A stretch of 64,000 nt of DNA from Sphaerolaimus hirsutus (Eukaryota > Nematoda > Chromadorea > Monhysterida > Sphaerolaimidae), in contig OZ038458.1 of assembly GCA_964036195.1 (NCBI GenBank), positions 1,550,001 through 1,614,000 on the forward strand. Reading direction: 5' to 3'. The notes below the pieces were generated by a model, which had not been told where the DNA came from, searched no databases, and worked only from the letters and a program-made list of their open reading frames with translations. Below are positions 21,611-33,609 of this stretch, piece by piece. The position numbers were made by a program, and so were the translations under genes. The number at the start of each line of letters is the position of its first letter. Positions within the stretch are counted from its first letter, which is position 1.

Positions 21611-22487
21611 CAGCGTTGCTGAAACGTACCTATTTGGTATTTTTGGTAGTTTGGCATTTTTTTAACTGGTATTTTGGGAAAACGTAAAAGTAAAACGTAA
21701 ACACCTTTTCAAACTTTGGAGTATAAATACTAAAACGTAAGCTATTTAAAACAACCTGGGAAAATGTAAAATGTAAAACAAATGTAAAAATTTCATTTCT
21801 TGCTTTCACTACCCAAAACAACGTTTTTACAAAACTATGATGTTGCTTTGATCTCCATCGACATTATCCTCCCACGTTTTTTTAGAATGATGAGATCGGT
21901 ATATTGAATTGGAATCAGAAGCGGTTGACAATTGCCGTTGTTGTCAACTACTGTGTGTAGGTCCGTTCAGCAAATGTGGTCAATCCCCAAGGTACCAATT
22001 TCGCAAGTGGTGAACTAACAAATATTGATAAGTGTTAAGTAATTCCAAGTTAAATGGCAGGTAAAAAGAAAAAGAAAATTAATTCATAAGTGACAAGTTA
22101 AATGGCAAGTTAAAAGACAAATGGCAAGTCACAAGACAACACTAAAAACTTTTTGGCTTTTTACTTGCATTTCACTTATTACTTATAAAATTACTTCTTT
22201 CAACTTTTTACTTATCACTTACCTAAATATAAGTTCGTGTTGTGGTTCTCCACTTGCCAAATTGGTAACTCTTAACATTAAATCTTGTTGAACTCATCAT
22301 AATACGCTACATTTGTCTTACAATACAGTTCCATATAACATATTTTTTTACGTTTTCTCTGGTACACCCGGGTAATTGTGCCAAGATAGTGTAATAGTAT
22401 TTTTGGAAAGAATAAACATAAATGTAAATATAAATACCCAAATAACCGGGTATTTCGGGTAAACGTATATACGTTTTTGCAACACTG
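21611..22487. mobile_element. hAT-like element, CAGAGTTG family, target copy ATAGGTAG
   Basis: CAGCGTTGCTGAAACG to GTTTTTGCAACACTG with ATAGGTAG duplicated exactly (21603-21610, 22488-22495). A palindromic insert (22005-22270, GGTACCAATTTCGCAAGTGG and its mirror) and a block with GATCTCCATCGACATT are shared in reverse order with 47908-48731, so the two are copies of one subfamily. Confidence 0.8.
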
Positions 22488-22495
22488 ATAGGTAG

Positions 22496-23987
22496 GCATG
22501 TACAAAATTTTTTCAGGCAATATCAGTATGTGTTGGTCCTTTTATTTTTCTATTGCATGCATAGAATATCGTAATTTGGCTAAATTAGCCTTGTCGCTTT
22601 AAAATTGTACTTTTGTAGATATGGTGTCTTTCATTTGATTCACATTCATTGGGTCATTTTTAAGGCCCTCGAAAGATTTATTTAATTATTTATTATGTAT
22701 TATGAATAACAATTTATTTAAATTTCTGTCAACAGTTCAAAAAATTACTTAATATATTTATATTTATTTCTCCTTTTATTTTTTTGTTTGTAGAAAAAGT
22801 GAATGGTTCTCATTAAAATAGTGTTTCTTTACCGTAGTATTTACTTGCTCGAATAATGTCCCGGTTTGAATAATACCTTCTCTTGAATTGTTTCTTCTGT
22901 AAGATGAGTGGGGTAATTTCCCCCTCGAATAACTCCCCCGCCCAGACTGTAAAAATGTTGTGTTCAAATTGAGCAAAAATAGCATGTGTTTTGTTAATAA
23001 AGCATTTCGTGAAATGAGTTCATAGAAATTTTGAAAGTTTTGACGTTGAAAATCATGTTTGAAAGTTTTGACGGAATTACCCCTTGAATAATCTACCCCT
23101 GAATAATCTCCATTGAATTACCATTTATGAATTACATAACATACCCTAACAAGCCCCACTAAAAATCAGATAAAACAGATGCGGAAGGGGATTATTCGAG
23201 CAAGTACCTAATATTCAAATCACTTGATTTTATCGTGTGTGTTTTGCATGCTCTTCTAATGCACCTGTAGGTAAACCGTATTTCCACAAAATATCCCAGG
23301 GGGTTTATTCTTTTGACAGAACTTTTTTGTGGGGGTTAATTCAAGGAGGCTTGTTCAAGTGTTTTTTTACATGCGAAGATCCATGTCCAATTTGTTGCAT
23401 AACCGCACTCTGATGTAATGAGGGGATATGTTAGGAGGGGGTATTTCGAGTGGGGTTTATTCAAAGGTGTATTTCAAGGAAATCCAGTAACATGTACCTA
23501 CTTATATTGTAAATATTTATGCCTTGAATGGAATTGTCTGAAATCCACTGATGTTATGTCATAGACTATAAAATGTATAATATAACCATTCTGCACTCTG
23601 TCCAGTCAAGGTGACAGGGTTACTGTTAAAAATCGTGTGATCATCTCAGTCTGAAATTTGTTAACTAAAAACGTATTTGTAAACTGAAAAGTTTTTACAA
23701 ATTTTTTCACTTTAGTGTGGCGCAGCATGTTGGGGGAAAGCTCAGAATCCAAACGAAAATGAGGCATAACCCAAACACTCACTTTGCCTATTCTCATGCA
23801 TTCTTGTATTTTTTACATGATGTTGCCATTTTGACAACCACTGCACTGAAATTGCAATAATGGCAGAAACTAGCCATTGGTCAGTCAGTCGGCCACTTCA
23901 AAGCTACAACTCAAGTCATTTTCCCATTAAATCTGCCTCTTAAATCTTTTAGTAGTGTTCACGTTTGAGGGAGTGCTTGGACAAGTG
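22496..23987. other. no gene; CCGTATTT-family fragments
   Basis: TA-flanked element remnants lie at about 22832-23215 (CTCGAATAATG, GATTATTCGAGCAAG) and 23277-23490 (CCGTATTTCC, TTCAAGGAAATCC). The rest is unrecognised. Confidence 0.5.
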
Positions 23988-24085
23988 TTTGGATTTTGCA
24001 CCATTTTTGTTTGGATTTTGCCTCATTTCTGTTTGGATTATGCCTCATTTTTGTCTGGATTATGCTGTTTGGATTATGCGCTGTT
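23988..24085 (+). repeat. tandem repeat, about 25-base unit
   Basis: About four to five copies of TTTGTTTGGATTTTGCCTC-like units, with TTATG variants. Open frames here (FGFCLISVW type) are repeat products, not genes. Confidence 0.65.
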
Positions 24086-24350
24086 TCGATTTTGATGCAG
24101 ACTCCGCGGGTTGTTTATGTGCTAATTACTCGCATTCTATTGTTTGTGCCATCATATTTTGCGCTCTCGTACAGCTTGGAGTTCAGGAAATTTGTCTCAT
24201 TTTTCAACCAACAAACTAATTTATGCCGCCGTGTGACGCGATGATAACGCGGGAAATAAATGACACAGTACTTTGAGGTGACACAAATGATTGAAAAAAT
24301 ATATTTCTGAGCTTTCGCCCAGCCATCACAATATTCAAATTATTATCAAC

Positions 24351-25402
24351 CAGGGTTGGTTTTATAAAAATTCATTTTAGTAAAATTGTATAAAAATTGT
24401 ATAAAAATTTTATTTTATTTTAATTTTATTCTTGTTTCATTTTATTTTATTTTATTTTATTCCCAAAAGTGATTAATAAAATAAAATGACACATTTTACA
24501 AAAATTGTTCAAAATTTTTACAAAAAATCAGAAACATGCATGCAAGGCCAGAAAAATGTGATAATTAGACCCATACATGAAAAACCTGTGACAATTTTTT
24601 CCCTTATTTTTCAAAAGTTGCATGCAGAATGTATTGTTAGCTAGCTGCAAGTGTAAAGTTACAATTATTGATAAGAATGGTTTGCATTTTCAGTAGAAGG
24701 ACTAATGGAGTGTGCTGGGCACATTTGTAAAATGTCATGCAAAGTGTCAATTGTCATGACAAATGTAAAGAAAAGTATCAATTGTCATGCAAAATGTCAA
24801 GTGTCATGTAAAATTTCAAGCAAAGTGGCAATTGTCATGACAAATGTCATGCAAAGTGTAAACTGTGTATCCAAATCTTGTGTTTTTGTATCCATAGTAT
24901 GTTTTTTTATCCAAATCTTATGTTTTTGTATCCAAATGTTCACATAAGATTTGGAGTCAACAACAACATAATTTGGATACAAAACATAAGATTTCGAAAT
25001 AAAACATGAGATTTGAACACAATTTGCTTGACAATTGATACTTGAATTTTTACATGTCATGACAATTTACACTTTACTTTACATTTGTCATGACAATTGA
25101 CACTTTGCATGACATTTTACATGACATTTGACACTTTACAATGCTTGGGACTGCCCCCAGATCCATCAATAAACAGGTAGAGACTCAAGCAATGAGACAA
25201 AAGTTTACAAAAATATGAATTTTTATACAATTTTACAAAAATATGAATTTTTATACAATTTTACAAAATTTTTACAAAAATTCGAATTTTTATACAATTT
25301 TTATTTTAATTCCTCAATTTTCCATTGTATTTTATTTTATTTTCTTCTTGAATATTCCATTTTATTTTATTTTTATTTTTTCCTGAGATTTTGCCAACCC
25401 TG
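24351..25402. mobile_element. hAT-like MITE (CAGGGTTGG), complete, target copy TTATCAAC
   Basis: CAGGGTTGGTTTTATAAAA to ATTTTGCCAACCCTG, with TTATCAAC duplicated exactly (24343-24350, 25403-25410). It carries an introner-like palindrome in its middle (24712-25158: TGTCAATTGTCATG arms, GGGACTGCCCCCAG end). Near-identical to 33711-34729 over most of its length, hence fairly recent. Confidence 0.85.
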
Positions 25403-25410
25403 TTATCAAC

Positions 25411-26712
25411 TTTATCCAATACTGCCCCACCTCCAATGTACCTAAGTATACCTCCAATATAAGGTATATTACCTCCTATACATGGCGGTTATTGTTGCAT
25501 TTTTCTATATCTGGGTACATTACAAACAACAAATTAGTACTGGGAGTACAACAAAAAATCTGGCGAAATTCCCCCATCGAAATACCCTTCTCAAAACTTC
25601 CACTATGAAAAAAAAACCCGCGGGGGTGGGGGGGGGGGGGTAATACGACGCAATACGGTACACGCAAATCATTGTTGCATAACGACAATAATGGGTACTG
25701 GGAATTCAAAAACATTCTGGCAAAATAATGAACCCCCTCGAAATACCCCCCTCAAAATTTCCACTAAATGAAAAAATAAACCCACTGGGGGTATTTCAAG
25801 GAAATGCGGTATATTTATATGTTTCCATCAGATCCTGTAAAATAATGCAATATTGTAAATATAGATTTAAAAAAGAAAATTATCCAGACAGAAAATTAAC
25901 AACAGAAAAGAAAACAAAGTCCAATATATATTTTTTCACACTTATTAGTCACATGTCCCATTTACTGGTGTGGGAAGCAAAAAACTGACTGCAAAAGTGG
26001 AAAATTTTTCCCTGGAAAACAGTTATCACCATTCACTACCGTATTTCTCTGTGTAAAGCACCCGGGTGCTATACAAAATTGAGACCCTTTTCAGCAACCT
26101 TTTTTAAACTTGTATAACACACAGGTGTTAATTAGGTCAGGAGATGTTATAAATATTAGGGTGTAAACTAAGTTTCTTATATTTTTTTGTGATCTCATAG
26201 AAATGCACATTCCTGGGTCCCATTCTGTTGTACATTGGCCGATTTTGATGTCCTTTAAGCGTGTTAGGGTTTGTTGTCTGGGCTATGCCGTATTGTTTTG
26301 GTTTGCTCGAAAAATCCCCCAGACCCGAGATAAAGGGGGTCTAAAAAAGGGTGGTAATTTTGCACAGATTATCTGCACATTGAATTTGAAGCTAAATAAC
26401 TTGGCCATTTCTGGGCCGATTTGGGTCATTCAACGATTAAAATGATCGGGACCACCTGAAAATTCCATTTTTGCGGTTAGTGATGTCTTAACTTCGTATG
26501 CCGATTTGACCCGGTTTTTAAACATGAAAAATTGTCATAATAATAATTTTTAAAAACTGTTGTTTTGAACATGCTATCATTTTAGACAAAAATAATAAAT
26601 CTGGCCCAAAAATTATTTTGACATCTCTTTCCAGTCAAAAGTTACAGCACTTCAAACTTCCACCCCCAACCATAAATATAAATTACTGCATGAAGAACAA
26701 AGCAAGCAAATT
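25411..26712. other. no gene; CCGTATTT-family fragments at 25480-25815
   Basis: Two partial TA-flanked elements lie head to tail, ending at about 25665 and 25813. A CCGTATTTC start near 26040 opens into sequence with GTGTAAAGCACCCGGG. No coding frame was supported. Confidence 0.5.
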
Positions 26713-26877
26713 CAAAATGCCCTGGAACATGTCAAATGTCATGCAAACTATCAAAGGCAGACAAATAGTTTATAAAGTAAATAATATTTGACATCATTTA
26801 TGACATTTTACAGATTTTTTGACACAGCATGATATTTGACATTTTACAATATATTTTACACAGTATTGGAGTGCCCT
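26713..26877. mobile_element. introner-like element, diverged copy
   Basis: AAATGCCCTGGAACATGTC and ATGTCATGCAAAC at the left answer GCATGATATTTGACATTTTAC at the right. Terminal splice-like bases are not preserved and there are no exons nearby, so this copy is not a working intron. Confidence 0.5.
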
Positions 26878-27250
26878 AGTTATTTATCTCTGGACCTTGG
26901 GGACAAGAGTTATGGGGGGCTGTTCAAAAGAAAGTAATGACAAAAATTTTAGGGTTTAGCACCCCCTTTCGTACCCCTACAGGTATAATGTGTTTATACA
27001 GAAACATAAGATTTGGATCTGATAACATAAGATTTGGATACACATGACACTTTACAGGGCCTTTTACATGACATTTGACACTTTACAATAATAGACCCCC
27101 CCTCGAATAACCCACCCCCCCTCGAATTAGTCCCTCCCCCCTGAAAATTTGCTGCCGAAATAATAACCCCCTGAGGGTATTTCGATGTAATACGGTAGGT
27201 ATTTATTTTCAATAAAGTTTGTATAAATGATCCAATTGCCTGTCAAAAAT

Positions 27251-27484
27251 AGAGTGTCAAATTTCCGTTTCCGTTTTCCGGCAAGTGCAAAATTTTTCCG
27301 TTTCCGCTTTTCCGCAGGCAAAATTCTTTCCGTTTTCCGCTTTCCGCTGGCATTTTTTTCCGTATTCCATTCCGTTTTCCGGCAAGTGCAAATTTTTTTC
27401 CGTTTCCGTTTCCGTTTTCCGGCAAGTGCAAAATTTTTTCCGTTTTCGTTTCCGTTTTCCGTAAAAAATTTTTTTGACACCGTA
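27251..27484. mobile_element. Mutator-like MITE, target copy GTCAAAAA(T/C)
   Basis: AGAGTGTCAAATTTCCG to TTTTTTTGACACCGTA, flanked by GTCAAAAAT and GTCAAAAAC (8 of 9). The body is CCGTTTCCG and CGGCAAGTGCAAA units. Confidence 0.75.
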
Positions 27485-27694
27485 GTCAAAAACGAACCTA
27501 GATAATTCTCAGTTCATTATTCGGATGGGTTGTGGTTGTTATAGTAATTATGACAAAGTTAAACACAATTAGCATTCGAAAACGAGTGATTCATGTTCAT
27601 GAGAAAATACGATTCAATATAAGCTCAGAAATTCTCTCGAAAAGAAAATGTAATCAAATCTGTCCAGAGTATCGCCAATCCTGCGATTACAGCT

Positions 27695-28470
27695 CACGTA
27701 AAATTCAAGCGTAACATTTCATCGCAAAATTGATTACATGAAAGTGGACTATGATACAGGTCTATAGTTTTTCATGGACAATATACATATGTAACAATAC
27801 CTTAATTGTGTCAAAAAATCAGTGCCAACGGCCACTGCTATTTTATTCTGAAAATTGGAAAATTTCGATTTTACGCTATAATTTTACCCCAGCTGAAGAA
27901 AAATCAATTCTACGCCAGGCAATTGCATGCAATGCAAGGTATTGATACCGTAAATGCTCTAATAATACAACAGGTCTCCAATAATACGACATCTCCAATA
28001 GTGCGACAGGTTTGGGCACGTTGTGTGAAAATAATCCGACACTCTCCAATAGTACGACACTCTTCAATAGTGCGACACCCGAGAAAAAAATAAAAAACAG
28101 CGTAATGATGTCGCAATCTGCGGAAGCCGTGGATTCCGCGCTTTTGGACAATTGTTTTGTTAATGTTGATGTTTAATGGCGATTTAATGGGCGATTGTTG
28201 ATGTTTATTGCTTTACTAAGTCATGCTCACGTTTGAGTTGTGGACAATGAAGTTGTTGATTTGATGAAAACAATAATGCGACACTCTCTAATAATGCGAC
28301 ATCTCCAATAGTACGACACCTAAAAATGTGCTGAAAAAAATAGTACGACTGTCGTATTATTAGAGCATTTACGGTACATATATTGTCCATGAAAACCTAA
28401 AGACCTGTATCACCATCCACTTCCATGCAATCAATTTTGCGATCGAATTTTACGCTCGAATTTTACGTCG
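27695..28470. mobile_element. long-TIR element interrupted by a TA-flanked element
   Basis: About 100-base inverted arms: 27695-27797 (ACGTAAAATTCAAGCG, TGATACAGGTCTATAG, TTCATGGACAATATA) match the complement of 28377-28470. The arms differ by about 10 percent. The TA-flanked element 27948-28374 lies between. It ends 16 bases from the last LDLa exon. Confidence 0.7.
27948..28374. mobile_element. TA-flanked element (CCGTAAATGCTCTAATAATAC)
   Basis: CCGTAAATGCTCTAATAATA after TA and TATTATTAGAGCATTTACGG before TA are exact mirrors. The interior has repeated AGTACGACA(C/T)CTCCAATA units. Same terminal design as the CCGTATTT family with different internal sequence. Confidence 0.75.
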
Positions 28471-28485
28471 ACCTGTACTCGCACC

Positions 28486-28664
28486 TTAAGCGCAATTCTC
28501 TTCGTCCGCCCCATCGTCACACTCTTTGTGGCCATTGCACTTATAGTAATCATCACGAGCGCAGACCTTCGTTTCCTCAGACAAAACAAGATTATTAATT
28601 CTTGCGGGATGACTCAGCGTCCTGGTGCGGCATGCAAATCTTCCTTTGGGGCATTCGAATGTCA
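28486..28664 (-). CDS. LDLa gene, last recognised exon (LDLa repeat, stop)
   Basis: Acceptor CCTCGCGCAG, then six cysteines in LDL-receptor class A order: ECPKGRFAC, a long loop, KVCARDDYYKC, NGHKECDDGADEENC. It reaches TAA at 28486-28488. The DDGADEENC end is the calcium-binding signature of the fold. The first loop is longer than in typical repeats. A donor-like AAGGTGCGAG follows the stop. The entry phase does not match exon 4 directly, so a small exon between 28.7 and 31.7 kb is probably missing from this model, or this is a neighbouring gene. Confidence 0.65.
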
Positions 28665-28749
28665 CTGCGCGAGGTGGCAATTTTTTAGAACATTCAAAAA
28701 AAAATATTTTTTTAAAGTTTTTTTACGGGATTTTAGTGAGAAAATGCCA

Positions 28750-29325
28750 TTAATACAGCCCTTTATTTGTAAACTTTTGTACACTCAACTTCTAATTTGT
28801 AAACTGCAGTAAACACAGCACCTAATTTGTAAACTCCGATAAACTCAGTCCCTTATTTGTAAATTTCTGCAAACTCTGTTCTCTAATTTGTAACCTCCCA
28901 TAAACTGAGCAACCTGACAAATTCAAGTCAACCCTCCTAATTTGTCAACTCCCATAGACTCAGCCCCAAATTTGTAAACCCGCATAAACTCAACCCCTTA
29001 TTTGTAAACTCCCATTAACTCAGCCTCTAATTTTTAAACCTGCAAAAGCTCAGCCCCTTATTAGTAACTGCCATAAAATCAGCCACTAATCTGTAAACTC
29101 TCATAAACTCAGCCCTTTATTGTAAACTCCTGTAAACTCAGCCTCTAACTTGTAAATTCCTATAACTTCAACCCATAATTTGTAACCTCTTGTAAACTCA
29201 ACCCCTAATTTGTAAACTCCTGTAAACTCAGCCCCTCATTTGTAATCTCCCAAAAATTCAACCCCTAATTTGTAAACTCCTGTACACTATACCCCTAATT
29301 TGTAAACTCCTGTAAAATCAGATGT
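28750..29325 (+). repeat. minisatellite, about 30-base unit
   Basis: Around 19 copies of a unit like CCCCTAATTTGTAAACTCC followed by (T/C)(A/G)TAAACTCAG. The array appears again inverted at 29455-29745, so the pair could fold into a long stem. Confidence 0.85.
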
Positions 29326-29454
29326 TAGCATACAGGTGAGAACAGAAACTTTTTCTTAAGTATGCATATTTATGCATATATGCATATTTACTCAGTACTT
29401 GAGTATGTGTACCTTATGAGTAAAAGTAAATATGCATTAACAACTGTGCACATC

Positions 29455-29745
29455 AAAGGCTGAGTTAATGGGCTTAAAAATTAGGGGCTGAGTTTATTGA
29501 AGTTGACAAATTATGGGCTCAGTTTACTGGAGTTGACAAATTAGGGACCGAGTTTACAGGAGTTTACTAATTTGTGGTTGATGTTATGGGAGTTCACAAA
29601 AATTTTTTTGGTTTCTGGCAGTTAAAATGTTAGGGACTTAGTTTACAGAGGGTCACAAATTAGGGGCTGAGTTGACAGAGGTTCACAAGTTAGGGGCTGA
29701 GTTGACAGTAGTTATAGGCTGAGTTAAGTGGAGTTTACAAGTTAG
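29455..29745 (-). repeat. inverted minisatellite array
   Basis: Units such as TTAGGGGCTGAGTTTA and GGAGTTGACAAATTA are the reverse complement of the 28750-29325 unit, more diverged, about nine copies. Confidence 0.8.
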
Positions 29746-29801
29746 GGGAAAAAAGCTTCTGTTACGATATATTCACGTGCTAAAAAAGTGACTTTTATCG
29801 T

Positions 29802-29991
29802 TGACGCCATTTTGGCGCCCGGCGCCAATTTTTCTGGCGCCCTTTGGCGCCCGGCGCCATTTTTTCAGATGGCGCCGTGGCGCCATTGGCGCCTGGCGCC
29901 ATTTTCTCTGGCGCCCGGCGCCATTATTTTGAATGGCGCCATGGCGCCATTGGCGCCTGGCGCCATTTTTCCTGGCGCTTTTCCATCACTA
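29802..29991. repeat. GGCGCC array with TAGTGATG-type right end
   Basis: Units of TGGCGCC(C/T)GGCGCCAT end in TGGCGCTTTTCCATCACTA. A left terminus was not found. The open frames inside are array artefacts. Confidence 0.65.
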
Positions 29992-30691
29992 GTATTCATA
30001 TGCAGAACACATGAGCTGTTTGTTGTTGATTTTGCCATTTGTAAATATTGTTGATCGATCTCATAGTTGTTTCTGTCAGAATTGAGGGTCCTCGTCTAAA
30101 ACTCGAAAAACCCATAACTTTGGAAATGAAATTTAGCTTTAGTATTTATACTCCAAATATAAAAAGGTATCGACGTTTACATTCACGTTTTTCAAAAATA
30201 CCAGTATTTTAACAACTCTGGTAGTGCTTAGATATTTAACAAATTCATAATTCAACGTGCCCAAACAAGCTGATTTTCATGGTTCGAATTTGAAAACTCG
30301 TTCAAAAACCAAATGGCAACGTGAACGCTGATTGAAGGTTCCCGTTCCACCACACCGTAATTGACCACTTCGACTCAGCGCACTAGTATTGGGAGGATGC
30401 AATTTTTAGTGTACAGAAATGATCAGTCCATGAAATACTATTTAAGGCTATTGACAAGATTTCATACGAGTTTTCAAATTGGAACCATGAAAACTAGCTT
30501 GTGTGGCGCCAATAACAGCGCAGCTGTGCTGATAAACATTTTGCCAGGAACTTGGAATTGCCTACAATTTGTCATTTATAAGTGCACTTCACATACAAAA
30601 GCAACGTGTAACATACAACATTTGTCTCTTTGTTCATCCTCACCACCGACACAGTCAATGATGCCATCGCACTGAAATCTCGCAGGTATAC
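29992..30691. other. no gene; fragment of CAGAGTTG family at 30150-30226
   Basis: ACGTTTTTCAAAAATACC to TTTTAACAACTCTG at about 30185-30222 is a right terminus without a recognised left partner. Nothing else is supported. Confidence 0.4.
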
Positions 30692-31682
30692 CTGGTCTGT
30701 TCGAAAAGTAGCGGCACAGAACACTTTCTGGATTAATAATGATTTTAGTAAAATTCTTTTTACTAAAATTGTATTTAATTTTTATTAAAATTGTATTTTA
30801 TTTTTATTTTATTCATATTTATCTTTTTATTCAGAAATGTCATGAATAAAATAACATGAAACATTTTACAGATATTTGACAATAATTTTACAAAGAATGT
30901 GACAAAAAATCTGAATCTTGCATGAAAGAAATGAAACAATGTGCAGGCTAGATGCATGCAGTATGCAGATGAATTCAAAAAAATTTGAGCATGTGGAATT
31001 GCGAAATGGGTTGTGTTGTGACATGGCGTCAATCCATCACTACTCTCTATTCTGATCATAGTTGCTAACATGCATTCACATTTACTCGATAAATACATAT
31101 ACTCAAGTACTGCGTAAGGTATGTTTACGCTTCCTCCCAAAAACACTGGAGCTCACTTACTCACATACTTTTTGAAAGTATGCGAGTACAGAAAACATAT
31201 TTCAAACAGGCATTTTATAGGCTTTTTCAGAGAAAAAAATGAATGGAAAATAGGCATAAATGAAAAAAGGAGAAAAGCTAAAAATAGGGTCTAAATATCC
31301 AAAATAGGATAAAAATAGGCAAAAACTCATTAACTAGTGAATCTGATAGTGAAATTTTTTCTGAAAATTAGTCATTTTGAGTGAAAATTGGGGCAAAATT
31401 TCTCAAAAATACCCACTTTTACGTTTTCTGCAAACAAAAGTAATTTACTCATGTTTAATCATGAGTAAAAGTAATAAATAAATACTTAACATTTACTGTA
31501 CTCACCTGTGAGTAAAAAATAAATACTTTACATTTACGTTTACTCTTGAGAAAGTTCAGTATACTTTAAACAACTCCGATTCAGATGGAATAATATACAT
31601 AGCAGTCTGAAGTGTGCCATCAGCGAACTATTTCACCCAAGCCAGAAAGCATACCATACCGCTACTTTTAGAACAGGCCAAG
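30692..31682. mobile_element. TIR element (TGGYCTGTTCKAAAAGTAGCGG class termini)
   Basis: CTGGTCTGTTCGAAAAGTAG at the left and CTACTTTTAGAACAGGCC at the right are mirrors with two differences. The interior has ATTTTAGTAAAATT and ATACTTAACATTTACT tracts. Target copies are not obvious. Confidence 0.55.
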
Positions 31683-31713
31683 CACAATCGAAAAAATGTT
31701 GCACCACTTGTAC

Positions 31714-31880
31714 GTATCCACTTGGGCACTTGACTGTGCAGTCGGGATCGGGATCATAATCAGCATAGCGGTCACCATAGACAAGTTGGGCGTACTTATC
31801 CTTTCCTTTCTCACTGTGACCATAGTCATCATAGAATCGATCATTGTAATAGAGAAATTGATTCCCCAGACCAAATTGAT
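31714..31880 (-). CDS. LDLa gene exon 4
   Basis: Acceptor ACCAACTCAG to donor GTACAAGT, 167 bases, phase 1 in and phase 0 out. The single base left by exon 3 plus AT gives AAT, so the frame closes. It encodes a tyrosine- and acid-rich spacer (LYYNDRFYDDYGHSEKG, DRYADYDPDPD) and then CTVKCPSGY, the beginning of another LDLa repeat. Confidence 0.7.
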
Positions 31881-32147
31881 CTGAGTTGGTGAGATTTTGT
31901 CAAACTTTTTTACTATAAATCCTTGGTTAATGCTTCTTGCTGCGGGTAATTTTTTGTACTTTTTATTTTTAGCGGTTGGTTACTTTTCAAGGGGGGTTGT
32001 TGTTATCAGCACTTTCAACCACGTTTTGATTAATCCATTGTAAATGTGAACAATGTTATATGGACGGGAACGATCTGGCTGTCAGATTTTTTTGCCAGTT
32101 AACAACTATGCACCCACTCTCCGCCAGTTTAATAATGTCCAACTAAC

Positions 32148-32237
32148 TGCAAACTTCTTCAGTTTCATCAGTGCCATCGATGCAGTCATAGTGCCCATCG
32201 CAGATGTGAGCACGATCCAGGCAATACGATGAAAGGC
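32148..32237 (-). CDS. LDLa gene exon 3 (second half of an LDLa repeat)
   Basis: Encodes YCLDRAHICDGHYDC then IDGTDETEEVC, the DxxxDGxDE acidic end of an LDL-receptor class A repeat, and stops at donor GTTAGT. The first half of the repeat (CEVFKCEKGFNYKSQ) lies at 42610-42730, more than 10 kb upstream, on the far side of nested transposons. Before those insertions the two halves were probably one exon. Confidence 0.75.
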
Positions 32238-33609
32238 CAGGGCCACTCCCAGACCGCGCAAAATGCCATGTGAACTGTCAAATCCACGTGCAAAGTGTCT
32301 AACGTCATGTATAATGTCGTGAAATTTGGCAAACCACTAGTGAAAAATAAATATAAACACCTTCCCGGACAAGTTCACCACCCATTTTTTTATTTCATTT
32401 TGAATGCAATATCTCTGTCCATGGGGGTGTTATAAAGCTGAAACTTTGTATATATAAAGTTGTAAGACCCCTCTACTCCCCAACAATGGGGGAGGTGCGG
32501 CGACTCACTACAGGTTGGGTCACCCTGTATGCAACATTTTTTTGGCGTTTTTGGTGTCCCAGTCAAGTTGGGCCATATCTCTAGCTGTGAGGGTGGTATA
32601 AAGCTGAAATTTGGGGGATGTCTTGCCAACAACCCCCCTCACAATACACCAGTGGGGTGGTTGCTGACAACCCACTAAAGCATGGGTCACTGCATATAAA
32701 GTTGACCATTTTCTAAAAACAGCCCAAGTGCCCCAAAACAAGTTCATCACCTAACTGCATTAAAAAAATGTTGCAACAACATACCTAATATAAAACTGAA
32801 TCGGGTTGGAACCCTAGTTCAGCCAAAAAAAATTTTTTTCAGTAGGGCGGGCACCCGCCCTGTCCTGTAAACAGTAGACCAAAAATTTCGCTTTAAACCA
32901 ATTTTTTGTTTCACACTTAAAAAAGTTGGTTTACAAAGTTCACTAGAGAATGGTTTAAGGTTCAAAGTTGTGTAAACAACATAACCTATAAAATGCCTCC
33001 ATAAGGAAATTTACTTGGGGTGAATGAAAAAGTGAAAATTTTGTCAAATTTTGTTCCTGCAATGATGTCATTTTGACATCATAGAATTCATCCCAAGTAA
33101 ATTTCGTTATGGAGGCATTTTAGAGGTTATGTTGTTTACACAACTTTGAACCTTAAACCATTCTCTAGTGAACTTTGTAAACCAACTTTTTAAGTGTGGA
33201 ACAAAAAATTGGTCCAAAGCGAAATTTTCGGTCTACGGTTTACAGGATGGGGCGGGTGCCCTACTTAAAACAATTTTTTTGCTGAACTCGGGTTCCAACC
33301 CGATTCAGTTTTATATTAGGTATATTGTTGCAACATTTTTTTTGCAGTTGGGTGATGAACTTGTTTTGGGATACTTGGGCTGTTTTTAGAAAATGGTCAA
33401 CTTTATATGCAGTGACCCATGCTTTATTGGGTTGTCAGCAGCCGCCCAACTGGTGTATTGTGAGGGTGGTTGTTGGCAAGACATCCCCCAAATTTCAGCT
33501 TTATACCACCCTCACAGCTGCAGATATAGCCCTCGTAGTGTAGCCAATCAAGTGGGTGGTGAACTTGACTGGGACACCAAAAACGCCAAAAAAATGTTGC
33601 ATATAGGGT

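Noticed and set aside
28745..29745. A CRISPR-like array
   Set aside because: Units are contiguous, without unique spacers, and the sequence is animal DNA. It is a minisatellite.
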